From contig OX424569.1 of NCBI GenBank assembly GCA_949152475.1, forward strand, positions 18,823,170 to 18,887,169: a DNA stretch of 64,000 nucleotides. Reading direction: 5' to 3'. The translations under genes were made by a program, and so were the position numbers. The notes below the pieces were generated by a model. The model was not told where the DNA came from. It worked only from the letters and a program-made list of their open reading frames with translations, and searched no databases. Positions 34,855-46,796 of the stretch are shown in pieces. Every line of letters starts with the position of its first letter. The first letter of the stretch is position 1. This DNA comes from Terebella lapidaria (taxonomy: Eukaryota > Annelida > Polychaeta > Terebellida > Terebellidae).

Positions 34855-35605
34855 TGGCTCAGTAGCGGATTTAGAGGGGGAGGGGGATTCTTGGGGTCAG
34901 GACCCCCGCCCCCCGCTTTCGTAAAAATACCGGTACATATACATAGGCGGGGTTGCCTTCCTACCTGAAAAAATGATGTCGAAACACTATGTTTAAGAAC
35001 AAGTTGATCATGGTGAGTTTGTTCGAAATGTATACTCAGGAGAGACCAGGAAGCTACCACAGGACATAAAAAGGGGTCTGGCTTCTGGGGTCCTTCAGCG
35101 GGCCCCAGACTCCCGGCCAAAATGGGTAGCTTCCCTTCTACTTTCTACCAAAGTTTCCAGAACATGGTCATCGATGATTTTTTAGGTGCAATTTATTCCC
35201 AGGAAAGCCCACAAAACTAATTCAATACATTAAAGCCTCTGATTTCTGGGCTCTTCAGCAGTTTTTGCATTTATTATGAAAGTATTGCGATCAATGGGTA
35301 TTCAAATGAAATTTATACCCAGGAGATGCCATCAACTTACCTCAAATCATAAAAAAGACTCTGGCTTCAAATTCTCTTGAGCGGGCCCCAGACCCATACT
35401 GGGACAGGCTCGATTCACTCACAACTTTTTTTTTTACAAATATACCAGGGGCAAGAAGTGGGATTTACACCCAGGAGATACCAGGAAGCTACCACAGGAA
35501 ACAACAAAGGCTCTGGCTTCTGCGGCCCTTGAGCGGGCCCCAGACCCCACGCCGTACATGTATAATGTTCGACTCCCTCTTTTCAAGTTCCTGGATCCGC
35601 CCCTG
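34855..35605. repeat. Diverged ~190-bp repeats within a possible non-autonomous element
   Basis: Four diverged units (about 35030-35560) repeat CCCAGGAGA, GCTACCACAGGA, CTCTGGCTTCT and GCGGGCCCCAGACCC. The block is bounded by AGTAGCGGATTTAGAGG at 34861 and CTGGATCCGCCCCTG at 35591, which are imperfect inverted ends. No protein domain was seen. The class is unknown; it may be a non-autonomous DNA transposon. Confidence 0.5.
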
Positions 35606-36730
35606 TGGCTATGTCAATCCTGAGCCTCAAAGCCGAATGCGATTATTGTCGCACTTGGGACGTCAAATGTTCTTTCCAAAACTCACGATTCTCAATCAAA
35701 CGGCAGGATGTGATAATCACCAATGTTCAGTGTTGAGACGCTTTTCCTGTTTGTTTTGTCTGGAACTTTGTGTGATAATTTCATTTGATCTCTACGGAGA
35801 TACCACAGAACCGCTCAGTAGGCCTATATAAATTATTAATACGGATTTTATGTCTTCACAGGTGGCAGATACTCAGTATTGACTGTGACATTTAGTTTTC
35901 ACGTTAGTCTGGCGGAAAGAGCAGCAAATATCGCCCGACATTTTGTGTTCCTTTTACGGCATGTCAAGAGCCGGAAAGTTAATGTATTTACGCCAGAAAT
36001 TCGCCTTGAGAGTAAATGGAGAGGGCACCGGACAATTTCCTGGTCTGTGCTTCAGGAACAGAGAACTATTTCCACATCCAGTGCCGTGAGCTAATTGTGA
36101 CAAAGTATGCACCACAGCTCGCGACTAACAGCGGGTCCGTCCGTGTAAATGGCCAACCTTCTGCCAACACCCTTGTGTCCTTGGTTATCGACAAGATAGA
36201 ATAACATACGATATCAAATGGCCAGCAACCATTTATTCCCACAGATTCGGTAATCACAGTAGATTGATAACACCAAACATATCGTGATTTGGAACGTATG
36301 CTGATGGTGAAATTCTTGTTTGCTTACGCCGATTTATAACGTCACCTTTCCATGTGAATGATGGGTTGGACAAATTAGTATGTTACTGATGTAGCATAAA
36401 CATATGACAGGGAACATTGCGTTTGGTTGAGTGACACATCTATAAAACCTAATACCTCAATTGCTGGTGAATGTCAATTGTTCATAATTCTTGCTTTGTC
36501 TCTGGGCTAGTCCCATATTCCTGCAGACAAGTCAGTTGCCTATATGTCTATGGAGTCGGCATGTCTTTGGTATTAACATCGATTAAAATTAACTAGTTAC
36601 TGTCAAATACTAAAATAGGCCAATGAATATCTGCTGTGGGTGGTTCATTAGCTTGTTATTGAAAGTGTACCGAATATTATGTTAAATACAAAACACCAAA
36701 TGTTATAATAACATAGTATATTGTTTAATT
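35606..36730. other. Intergenic; weak open frames only
   Basis: An acceptor-like TCTTCACAG at about 35861 leads into a plus-strand frame beginning G-R-Y-S-V-L-T-V-T-F. A second short frame with better codon use spans 36016-36204 (62 codons from ATG, starting M-E-R-A-P-D-N-F). Neither was recognised, and they overlap in different frames, so no gene is called. The rest is AT-rich. Confidence 0.35.
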
Positions 36731-36736
36731 TTTATT
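36731..36736 (-). promoter_or_regulatory. Candidate polyadenylation signal of the methyltransferase gene
   Basis: TTTATT on the plus strand reads AATAAA on the minus strand, about 165 nt past the stop codon at 36902. Confidence 0.55.
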
Positions 36737-36901
36737 GCATATAATCCTACTCAATGTGAGAAATTTTCATACATTTGTTGTGATTAACATACATGTATAT
36801 ACAATCATTTATATATTTATATTTGTGTATAAATTCACATAATTATTCGCCACTGAATGCTTGCTGACTAGAATGTTCGTGTCCACTCCGCTGCCTGTGT
36901 G

Positions 36902-38923
36902 CTATGTCTGTGGAGTCTGGATGAACCGGCCCACGGAGAAGCCGTGTGGATTGGGTCGATAGTCACAGTGGAAGATCTCGATGATCTCCCCGCGTCGCTT
37001 GCCGCCCTCCCACACATTGCCGAGGCTCTGCATGTAGTCCCGGGAAATGTCCGGGTAGTTATCCAACAGCACCAGGTTGTTGGCCCGCACCATCCGCCTC
37101 AGATGGAAGTAGTCAGACAGACTCTCACGGAAGGTGTGTCCACCGTCAATGACCACAATGTCACAACGGAACTCCTTGTTGGCCTCACGGACGCGGGGCA
37201 GGGTCTTGACGGAGTCGCCCCAGACGACGTGCAGCCGGCCCGGGTAGCGCTGACTGAGGTACTCGGCCACAGAGCGCGAGTATGGATGCTCACCCAGGTC
37301 AAACGAGTAGACGTGTACGTCGGGGTTGGCCTGTAGCCATAAAAACGTGCTGTGTCCTGCACCGAATCCCGTCTCACACACAGTTCTAACGAACGGAGCA
37401 CGCACCAGGAAGTAATAAACTATAAACTGTTCCAGGTGGCTTCCTGTGTGGCTCTCTTCGATCTTGTATGAGTGTAAAAGTGCTTCGTATTCCGCGTAGG
37501 CTTTCTTGAAGTCGCTGGGTAGCGGGTTGTTGTCTGCCAGGTTCGGGAACAGGTCCGAACAAGACTGCAGACCATTCGGGATAAACCGGAAGAATCGTTC
37601 CCAGTCGATACGCTCCTCTTTTCTTGTGATGTTGAGTGGTTTTGCGAGTTTAATCATATCCTCGAGGGATGTTTCATGTGGACCTGTCGGAATCTGTGGC
37701 TCGCCCACTGGCTGTGGAACTGACTGAGGGGCGACGGGTTGACTCGGGGCTACAACTGCTGGACCTGGAACTCCTGGAACCGCATCATGCATACTGGGAG
37801 CTGGGACGGGCACGTTCTGAGGTGCTGCTTGTCCTTGATATAGCACAGATGATCCCTGAAGCGGTGCTTGTTGCTGTTGCACAGGGTCGGGCTGTAGTAT
37901 CGGAGGCCCTTGTTGTGGCACAACTGCCGCTGGTACGTGTGCATTGTACACAGTTTGCTGAGCTTGAGCGGTCTGTACCATCTGCTGCTGGGTCGCTCTG
38001 TCTGGAACTTCCTCAAGTTCCTCTAACAGAGCTGTGTCATCCTCTTCTGGTACATAGGTCGTAGTGACACCTCCTTTTTCAGCTGTTCCGCCTGTGGATT
38101 GCATAGCCTCGGGTTGACTAACCGTACTTTCTGAGACATTGTGGGCCTGTGACACTTTCGTGGTGTCTGTTCTATGTTTATGATGTTTTGGCCTGTGCGC
38201 CGGTTTGTGAGGATGAGGGGCCCCTTCCTTGTTGATGTGTTTGTGTTCTTTGTGCACGGCCTCTGTGGTGACCTCTGGCTCCTCTGTGGTCACCGTCTCC
38301 TCCTGGGCCAACTCGGTGCTCGGAGTCTCAGTGGTGACCTCAGCAACGGGTTTGTGCTGGGTTTTGTGGTGCTGATGAGGTCGGGGTTCCTCTCGTAAAG
38401 TCTCCCTGTCTTCTGGTTCCTGATCTGACTCGAGGTCTGTAATCTGGTCTTTATCATGGCGGGAGTCTTGTCGATGGTGCGAGTGTTTGTGGCCACCCTC
38501 TCGGTGTTTGGCACGGTGATCGGACGATTGGCGGGGCGCGGGGGTCAGCGCCAGCTCTGGGACAGACGTCCGATACTCAACCTGGTCATCCTCCAGGTCC
38601 TCATCGTCCTGCTGCAGTCCAGTCTGCACTGCCGCGCCCTGATCACCATCGCCGTGGTATCCCTCTTCCAGGGCTCGCCATGTGTCCTTTGCCACCTCGG
38701 CAGTATCCCTCCACTTCTCCATGGCAGCGTCTGCCGTGTCGCGCCACTTATCTCGTGCAGCATCCGCGGTGTCCCGGAGCCTCTCCTTGGCTGCGTCCGC
38801 GAACCCAGCAAAATCATCAGCCTCCATGTGCGAGCCATCGTACACATAAAACAGCAGCCAGCCACTGAATAGTAGCCCAAAGAGCGCCCCACACAGCACA
38901 TTGACTCGGGTTTGACGCCGCAT
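36902..38923 (-). CDS. Type II membrane protein with luminal class I methyltransferase domain (673 aa)
   Basis: The ATG at 38923 is the first in the frame; the frame stays open further upstream but has no ATG there, and an ATTGCAG acceptor lies 6 nt before it, suggesting a spliced 5' UTR. Layout: six-residue basic N-terminus, transmembrane helix (about 7-28), four 11-residue repeats of the T-A-D-A-A-x-x-K-W-R-D type (about 41-84), a long His/Glu/Thr-rich then Gln/Pro-rich linker (to about 430), and a C-terminal SAM-dependent methyltransferase of the Methyltransf_24 kind. The last shows motif I E-T-G-F-G-A-G (about 517-523), F-D-L-G-E-H (541-546) and V-I-D-G-G-H-T-F (about 591-598). Topology predicts a Golgi or secretory-pathway location with the enzyme in the lumen; the substrate is unknown. 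The coding region is uninterrupted. Confidence 0.9.
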   Translation of the reverse strand: MRRQTRVNVLCGALFGLLFSGWLLFYVYDGSHMEADDFAGFADAAKERLRDTADAARDKWRDTADAAMEKWRDTAEVAKDTWRALEEGYHGDGDQGAAVQTGLQQDDEDLEDDQVEYRTSVPELALTPAPRQSSDHRAKHREGGHKHSHHRQDSRHDKDQITDLESDQEPEDRETLREEPRPHQHHKTQHKPVAEVTTETPSTELAQEETVTTEEPEVTTEAVHKEHKHINKEGAPHPHKPAHRPKHHKHRTDTTKVSQAHNVSESTVSQPEAMQSTGGTAEKGGVTTTYVPEEDDTALLEELEEVPDRATQQQMVQTAQAQQTVYNAHVPAAVVPQQGPPILQPDPVQQQQAPLQGSSVLYQGQAAPQNVPVPAPSMHDAVPGVPGPAVVAPSQPVAPQSVPQPVGEPQIPTGPHETSLEDMIKLAKPLNITRKEERIDWERFFRFIPNGLQSCSDLFPNLADNNPLPSDFKKAYAEYEALLHSYKIEESHTGSHLEQFIVYYFLVRAPFVRTVCETGFGAGHSTFLWLQANPDVHVYSFDLGEHPYSRSVAEYLSQRYPGRLHVVWGDSVKTLPRVREANKEFRCDIVVIDGGHTFRESLSDYFHLRRMVRANNLVLLDNYPDISRDYMQSLGNVWEGGKRRGEIIEIFHCDYRPNPHGFSVGRFIQTPQT

Positions 38924-40129
38924 TCTCAGCTGCAATCTTGCAATCGGAGCGTCTTGTTTATCCAATCGGTAAAGTATCCAACTATTCAACAACGTGGTTA
39001 TGTCCGCTTGCTTCAATACTTCAAGCAGTTATCTCGTCATGCTGCATCTTAGTTAAAGCATTAGTATCCCTGTGTAGGCCATCGTCTGACTGATGAACTA
39101 ATAGAACTAACTATTTTCTGATAAACCTATACGCCATTCGAAGGCTCATAATAAATAAACAGTCAATGTAAAATGTACATACGTCACCACGTCATGCGCT
39201 CTGTCGGTCTCTACTCGTATAGAAAATTGATGTTTTAAACAATATACACATACAAAATAGCAATAAATCAATTGCTATAGAAGGCTTAATCGATTATGTA
39301 TCTGACGATGAACTGTATCGATCTCTGGTACGCATCAGGCATGTAAGCCGTAGATCGAACTTGTTGTGATAACGTTCTGCACCAAAGGCAATTCGCTAAC
39401 TGTTTTGGTTGCGTTTTTTCTGTATTCTTCATTAGCACGTCTGGAGTGAATTGGACCAAAAAGATGCACCCGCTTCAGTCCCACTAATTAGCCTGGAAAG
39501 CAGACCAAAGAGTTAATAATTGATCAAAACACACTTTCTGTTTGTTTGGGTTCGTGCTCTGAATTGAGATCACTTTTATTAATCTATCATTGAAAGCAAG
39601 TGAAAAAAAAAATTCGCAACTTTAATTTCGTTTCAATTATTTACAGTTTCACCTTTCTATTTGTGACCTTTGAATAAATGACTTATGATAATGCTATCGT
39701 TCCATAGATATGTGTAAAATCACAGCGATAATCAATATATTTCATGTCCGACTGTGCCGGGTGTGTGGTCAATATCGGATACTACGTGTGCTGCTCACCC
39801 AGAGCCACGCAACCAAGCTACGAACATAGATTCAATGATATTGATAATTGCTCGGCGATCAGTGTACTGTCATTGCTCACCATTATTTTCCAGATTCTCA
39901 AAATAGGCATATAGACACCCGATATGGGGTCAGCTTAATAGTCGACTATATTCTGATATAATATTATGACTATAAACTCGTTTTTGCTGATATTTTGCGA
40001 TGCTATATGGTAACGTAATATAATTTGGCATGCTTCACCTGGGAGTCAAACGGCAAATTTCATCTAATTTCAGACTTCTATTGCACAAATAGCCCAAGGC
40101 CCAAGGACAAATGGGACAATTTTTTTTTA
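38924..40129 (-). other. Upstream region of the methyltransferase gene
   Basis: Expected to hold the 5' UTR and promoter. AT-rich, with no clear TATA box, repeat or second gene seen. Confidence 0.35.
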
Positions 40130-40278
40130 CAGGTGACATATGACCTTGAGATTCACCAACCAAGGTAACATTTGTGAACTTCAATGTCACCATAAGGTAT
40201 GCTGCATATGATTTTCTATATATTCATAATACAAACATATGCTGGTAAGCTCTATCAACAAGTATTTTGGCTGTGGAG

Positions 40279-40373
<95 letters not shown>

Positions 40374-40585
40374 TTTAGGTCAGGTGAAACTGAGATTTAG
40401 CCTTCAAGGTCGTCTGAGGTGAAGTTGAATGTCACCAAAAGATGTGTCATATATATGACTCCATATAAGCTGATAACACAATCCTAACCTCTAAGTACAG
40501 GCATTTAAGACTCAGAGGTCAATCAACACATTCCAGTCAGACATTTAGCATTCAAGGCTCATAATGCAGAACATACATGTAAGCT
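40130..40585. repeat. AGGTCA-rich repeat copies split by an (AT)n tract
   Basis: Two diverged units of the family seen at 33030-33625 (TGACCTTGAGATTCACC, CAAGGTCGTCTGAGGTG, CATAATACAAAC), with an AT microsatellite between them. Confidence 0.6.
40282..40370. repeat. (AT)n microsatellite, 89 bp
   Basis: Uninterrupted alternating A and T. Confidence 0.98.
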
Positions 40586-41048
40586 CTATCCACAAGCATT
40601 TCTTCTGCAGATGCAAATTTGGACAATTTTAAGCCAACAATAAGATGATTCTGACAAGTTCTTCAGGTTCCCTGTGTAACGAGGTAACAAGTTCTTCAGG
40701 TAACACTGTGTAACGAATGTGGGACATGGGTATGCACCTTGAAGCTCATTCGCTGGTAGCCGCATACAACTAGACTGGTGTGTTATCGTCTCGTCCCCGT
40801 TTTCAGGAGGCATCGTTGTTTAGTACGACCTGGAGACGTTCAGTGAAGGTATCAGTGGCCCCTGTCGAGAACCCGTTGTAAAAAATCAGTCCAGTCGCGT
40901 GACTACAGCAGACTCTGGACTTCACTGCCCGACCCGTATATTCCCTTGTCTAGGTGTCATATATTTTGCCCAATGCGTTGCATGTGATGATACACAAAGG
41001 AATGGCCAATCTGTGATATATTTGTTCGTCAATTGGATAATCAGGTGT

Positions 41049-41640
41049 TCAGCAAGGTCCAGAAATTCTGAACCAGGACTGTTGGTTTGACTTAACCCTG
41101 CTCCATGGCGTGTACTGTATTTTCGATCGATATCTCAAAAAGTAGATCCCTGCCTTGGAAGACTGGAATACGCTTGCCAGAGTTAAGCTTGTCATGTTGT
41201 CACCAATCCGGTAATTGAATCCAAATTGGATGAAGACGTTCAATGCACTGAGTTGATTCTCCAGCATCCACCGACACACGTCAGAACAACAGTCATTCAT
41301 GTTTTGGACATTTCCCGTAAGGCAGTCTTGTTGCTTTATGAGAAAATGGCAATAGTATTGCGTGAAATCTGTGTAGCTACGTGTATAAAAAATCTGATGA
41401 TATCCCTGAGTGGAAGCTTTTCCGAACCTTGAGGACCCCTATGGCCAGGGGGCGTGATGTGACGAGATATCTTCCATGCGAGCATAATAATTCCTCAGCC
41501 AAATATGAACAGATTTGATCGAATGCTGTTCCACCCAGTTCAACACAGTGCTTGTGTAGTCCGAAAAGGTTACCTTGGTCAAAGGTATCGAACATCCTGC
41601 TCCCGTCCGACATCACCTTGATCAAGAGCCAGGTCAAAAG
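41049..41640 (-). pseudogene. Decayed CR1-like LINE reverse transcriptase fragment
   Basis: The minus-strand frames retain recognisable RT pieces: F-D-T-F-D-Q-G-N-L-F-G-L (from the usual F-D-T-V-D-H-x-I-L block), then S-Y-L-A-E-E and S-R-P-L-A-I-G-V, and further on D-V-C-R-W-M-L-E-N-Q-L and F-I-Q-F-G-x-N-Y. These match the order found in CR1/Jockey-type LINEs, but the frame changes and the Y-A-D-D box was not found, so the copy is old and broken. Sequence to its left (40586-41048) may be the rest of the 3' part. Confidence 0.65.
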
Positions 41641-42374
41641 TTGTATTTTTTTTATATTCAGGAGGTAATTTATTTTGTATGTCCTATTATGTGTGCTGAC
41701 ACGAGCTCAAACGTATAGGTCGTTTTGCAGTCAGATAATCGGAGACGTGTGCAAACAACTCTTTCCAAGAGCTTGCTCATGAATGATAAAATCGACACTG
41801 CCCTGTAGTTGTTGCAAGGTGGCCAAATTTGGACCTGGCAGCCTCGTTCTCAAAACCTGTTCAGACATTTGGTTTTTTTTTCAAAATCATGCAAAAGTTC
41901 CTCCTTATGTGCCCAACATGTGAGGTATATAAGTTTCATTGCCTTGCAATCGTCGGTCTGTGCGTGGCGGCCATTTTGATTTTTTAACAGGTTGACGAGA
42001 AAATATTTTTCTTTGGGTACGAAATCAAGTCACTATCTGTTTTGAGCCATTTCCAGACAAAGGAAAAATTGTTCTTCTTGCAGAATCAAAATGCAAACTC
42101 AAAATCAAAACCGTTGCAAAATCATATCTTGCGGCTTCACAGTGGTGATCAAAACGCCCTGTTTTTATCAAAATAAACGATAATTTGTGTACTTTGGCGA
42201 CCAATATCTCGGAATCTATTCTCTAATTGATGCACAGGACTCCTCATATATGTACCTCTGTGGTGTGTATAACTTTCGTTGTTCTTGAGCTGCCGGACTG
42301 CAAGTGGTGGCCATTTAGAATTTCCGACGGGAGTCATTTCCAACAAAGAAAAACCTTTTTTCTCCATTGATTTT
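41641..42374. other. Intergenic, no gene seen
   Basis: AT-rich. Two loosely related segments carry GGCGGCCATTTTGA (near 41967) and GGTGGCCATTTAGA (near 42306), the same word type as in the palindrome units. Confidence 0.4.
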
Positions 42375-43010
42375 TTTTATATATTTAGATTGGCATATAT
42401 TGATCAGTGAATGATATTTCACCACTCTACGAAGTTCCATGCTTGTATCACAGTGTGAACAATTCTTCCTAAATTATGAGCTAAGGAACTGCACCAATTT
42501 GCCCGTCACGCGTATACATAGTAGTTACTGTCATTGATTACTGACAGAATGACTCTATTATAACTCTATTCGGTAATAGACAGAATGACTCTATATGATT
42601 CTATTCGGTAAAATGTTGATACATACACTTTGATACGATCCCTCAACGAACCACAACAGCAGGCACTGTTACTGATGTCTATTAATCATTTTCACACAAA
42701 CTTAATGTCACTTTAACACGTGGTGTTAAGTGTGTTACCATATATGTCACATACTTAGTGGATTACGGGTGTGTATCTGTTTATGGCCCAAGTATCATAG
42801 GCTGCGCCTTAATGCTACTCACCCACTAAATGAATGCTATTTAACCCGTCTGTCACGTTTTTAATCTTTATTGAATATAGAAGAAAGCGTAGGATATGAC
42901 ACTTGGGCCCTGTTTATACTAGTATTGAATCTAGCAGCGATGACATTGTACGTAAAACCTTTGCACTGCTATAACTGACAGTTGCAATCAATCATTAGGA
43001 TTATGATAAG
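42375..43010. repeat. Macro-repeat flank, partial first copy
   Basis: Matches the right-hand part of the blocks at about 46250-46796 and 48300-48845, with an extra ~75 bp containing a duplicated CAGAATGACTCTAT word. It leads directly into the first 62-bp array. Confidence 0.85.
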
Positions 43011-45678
43011 TGAATAGTACTGTACATTGCCATGAGGTGGACAGCCTCGGTCCCTATAAATACCAACACTAGAGAATAGTACTGTACATTGCCATGAGGT
43101 GGACAGCCTCGGTCCCTATAAATACCAAGACTAGAGAATAGTACTGTACATTGCCATGAGGAGGACAGCCTCAGTCCCTATAAATACCAAGACTAGAGAA
43201 TAGTACTGTACATTGCCATGAGGGGGACAGCCTCGGTCCCTATAAATACCAAGACTAGAGAATAGTACTGTACATTGCCATGAGGGGGACAGCCTCGGTC
43301 CCTATAAATACCAAGACTAGAGAATAGTACTGTACATTGCCATGAGGGGGACAGCCTCGGTCCCTATAAATACCAAGACTAGAGAATAGTACTGTACATT
43401 GCCATGAGGGGGACAGCCTCGGTCCCTATAAAAACCAAGACTAGAGAATAGTACTGTACATTGCCATGAGGGGGACAGCCTCGGTCCCTATAAATACCAA
43501 GACTAGAGAATAGTACTGTACATTGCCATGAGGAGGACAGCCTCGGTCCCTATAAATACCAAGACTAGAGAATAGTACTGTACATTGCCATGAGGAGGAC
43601 AGCCTCGGTCCCTATAAATACCAAGACTAGAGAATAGTACTGTACATTGCCATGAGGGGGACAGCCTCGGTCCCTATAAAAACCAAGACTAGAGAATAGT
43701 ACTGTACATTGCCATGAGGAGGACAGCCTCGGTCCCTATAAATACCAAGACTAGAGAATAGTACTGTACATTGCCATGAGGGGGACAGCCTCGGTCCCTA
43801 TAAAAACCAAGACTAGAGAATAGTACTGTACATTGCCATGAGGAGGACAGCCTCGGTCCCTATAAATACCAAGACTAGAGAATAGTACTGTACATTGCCA
43901 TGAGGGGGACAGCCTCGGTCCCTATAAATACCAAGACTAGAGAATAGTACTGTACATTGCCATGAGGAGGACAGCCTCGGTCCCTATAAATACCAAGACT
44001 AGAGAATAGTACTGTACATTGCCATGAGGGGGACAGCCTCGGTCCCTATAAATACCAAGACTAGAGAATAGTACTGTACATTGCCATGAGGAGGACAGCC
44101 TCGGTCCCTATAAATACCAAGACTAGAGAATAGTACTGTACATTGCCATGAGGGGGACAGCCTCGGTCCCTATAAATACCAAGACTAGAGAATAGTACTG
44201 TACATTGCCATGAGGAGGACAGCCTCGGTCCCTATAAATACCAAGACTAGAGAATAGTACTGTACATTGCCATGAGGGGGACAGCCTCGGTCCCTATAAA
44301 TACCAAGACTAGAGAATAGTACTGTACATTGCCATGAGGGGGACAGCCTCGGTCCCTATAAATACCAAGACTAGAGAATAGTACTGTACATTGCCATGAG
44401 GAGGACAGCCTCGGTCCCTATAAATACCAAGACTAGAGAATAGTACTGTACATTGCCATGAGGGGGACAGCCTCGGTCCCTATAAAAACCAAGACTAGAG
44501 AATAGTACTGTACATTGCCATGAGGAGGACAGCCTCGGTCCCTATAAATACCAAGACTAGAGAATAGTACTGTACATTGCCATGAGGGGGACAGCCTCGG
44601 TCCCTATAAAAACCAAGACTAGAGAATAGTACTGTACATTGCCATGAGGAGGACAGCCTCGGTCCCTATAAATACCAAGACTAGAGAATAGTACTGTACA
44701 TTGCCATGAGGGGGACAGCCTCGGTCCCTATAAAAACCAAGACTAGAGAATAGTACTGTACATTGCCATGAGGAGGACAGCCTCGGTCCCTATAAATACC
44801 AAGACTAGAGAATAGTACTGTACATTGCCATGAGGGGGACAGCCTCGGTCCCTATAAAAACCAAGACTAGAGAATAGTACTGTACATTGCCATGAGGAGG
44901 ACAGCCTCGGTCCCTATAAATACCAAGACTAGAGAATAGTACTGTACATTGCCATGAGGGGGACAGCCTCGGTCCCTATAAAAACCAAGACTAGAGAATA
45001 GTACTGTACATTGCCATGAGGGGGACAGCCTCGGTCCCTATAAATACCAAGACTAGAGAATAGTACTGTACATTGCCATGAGGAGGACAGCCTCGGTCCC
45101 TATAAATACCAAGACTAGAGAATAGTACTGTACATTGCCATGAGGAGGACAGCCTCGGTCCCTATAAATACCAAGACTAGAGAATAGTACTGTACATTGC
45201 CATGAGGAGGACAGCCTCGGTCCCTATAAATACCAAGACTAGAGAATAGTACTGTACATTGCCATGAGGAGGACAGCCTCAGTCCCTATAAATACCAAGA
45301 CTAGAGAATAGTACTGTACATTGCCATGAGGAGGACAGCCTCGGTCCCTATAAATACCAAGACTAGAGAATAGTACTGTACATTGCCATGAGGGGGACAG
45401 CCTCGGTCCCTATAAATACCAAGACTAGAGAATAGTACTGTACATTGCCATGAGGGGGACAGCCTCGGTCCCTATAAATACCAAGACTAGAGAATAGTAC
45501 TGTACATTGCCATGAGGAGGACAGCCTCGGTCCCTATAAATACCGAGACTAGAGAATAGTACTGTACATTGCCATGAGGAGGACAGCCTCAGTCCCTATA
45601 AATACCAAGACTAGAGAATAGTACTGTACATTGCCATGAGGGGGACAGCCTCGGTCCCTATAAATACCAAGACTAGAG
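43011..45678. repeat. 62-bp minisatellite array 1, about 43 copies
   Basis: The unit includes AATAGTACTGTACATTGCC, ATGAGG(A/G)GGACAGCC and GGTCCCTATAAATACC. Variants: GAGGAGG or GAGGGGG, and TATAAATA or TATAAAAA. Between about 43630 and 45000 the two types often alternate as 124-bp dimers. There are almost no length changes between units. Confidence 0.97.
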
Positions 45679-46796
45679 TGTTCCGTCCGAAGTCGCTTTG
45701 ATTTCCTATGGTCTTTCCAAGGTCACATTAAGAGCACACTGTACTGTACTAACTGAGTTAATGGATTTTGATATGTAGTCTCATTGCTGAGGCAATGAGG
45801 CACCGACGTAAGACGTTTTCACGAATTCCTACCTCACCGTGGATCATTTGCGAGCTACAGCAACAAGTAATGTGTAGGCAATAAGGTAAATCACCGGCGC
45901 CCATTGATCAGACGGACAGGGTGGCCCCCCCTTTTACCATTATCAGCTATTTTCATAACAACTATTCTCGGTAGGTTTATGTTACAAATAAAAATCACAA
46001 GAATAATATTATATGCCTTGATTATAATACATGAATTATGTTATCTATGCGTTGTATTTAAATATTACCAATCTTCCCAAAATTTTGTTGTCATTCAACA
46101 CACGATTTCATTTTTTTAGAGCTGCCAACCTTTATTTTTTCCACTTTGGGAAATTTGGTCATACGACCATCCTTTACCAAAATGGTGGGGAATTGGCCTT
46201 AGTAAAATGCAAAAATGCAAATATCATAGCAAAAATTTGATTTTTGTATATATTCAGATTGGCATATATTGATCAGTGAATGATATTTCACCACTCTACG
46301 AAGTTTCATGCTTGTATCACAGTGTGAACAATTCTTCCTAAATTATGAGCTAAGGAACTGCACCAATTTGCCCATTACGCGTATACATAGTAGTGTTTGT
46401 CATTGATTACTTTGATACGATCCCTCAACGAACCACAACAGCAGGCACTGTTACTGATGTCTATTAATCATTTTCACACAAACTTTAACACGTCACTTTA
46501 ACACGTGGTGTTAAGTGTGTTACCTTATAGGTCACATACTTAGTGGATTACGGGTGTGTATCTGTTTATGGCCCAAGTATCATAGGCTGCGCCTTACTGC
46601 TACTCACCCACTGAATGAATGCTATTTAACCCGTCTGTCACATTTTTAATCTTTATTGAATATAGAAGAAAGCGTAGGATATGACACTTGGGCCCTGTTT
46701 ATACTAGTATTGAATCTAGCAGCAATGACATTGTACGTAAAACCTTTGCACTGCTATAACTGACAGTTGCAATCAATCATTAGGATTATGATAAGT
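45679..46796. repeat. Macro-repeat block, copy 2 (~1.12 kb)
   Basis: Begins TGTTCCGTCCGAAGTCG directly after the array and is almost identical to 47728-48845, about 2049 bp downstream. Small mirrored frames here are not coding. A related, diverged block with a single array unit occurs near 52810-53480 and 58790-59460. Confidence 0.93.

Noticed and set aside
36016-36204. A 62-codon plus-strand frame with fair codon use
   Set aside because: It overlaps another open frame from an acceptor-like site at 35861. Neither has a known domain, so the area is only noted.
38924-39016. Upstream extension of the methyltransferase frame by 31 codons
   Set aside because: The extension has no ATG (it would start on TTG) and contains an acceptor-like ATTGCAG just before the ATG at 38923.
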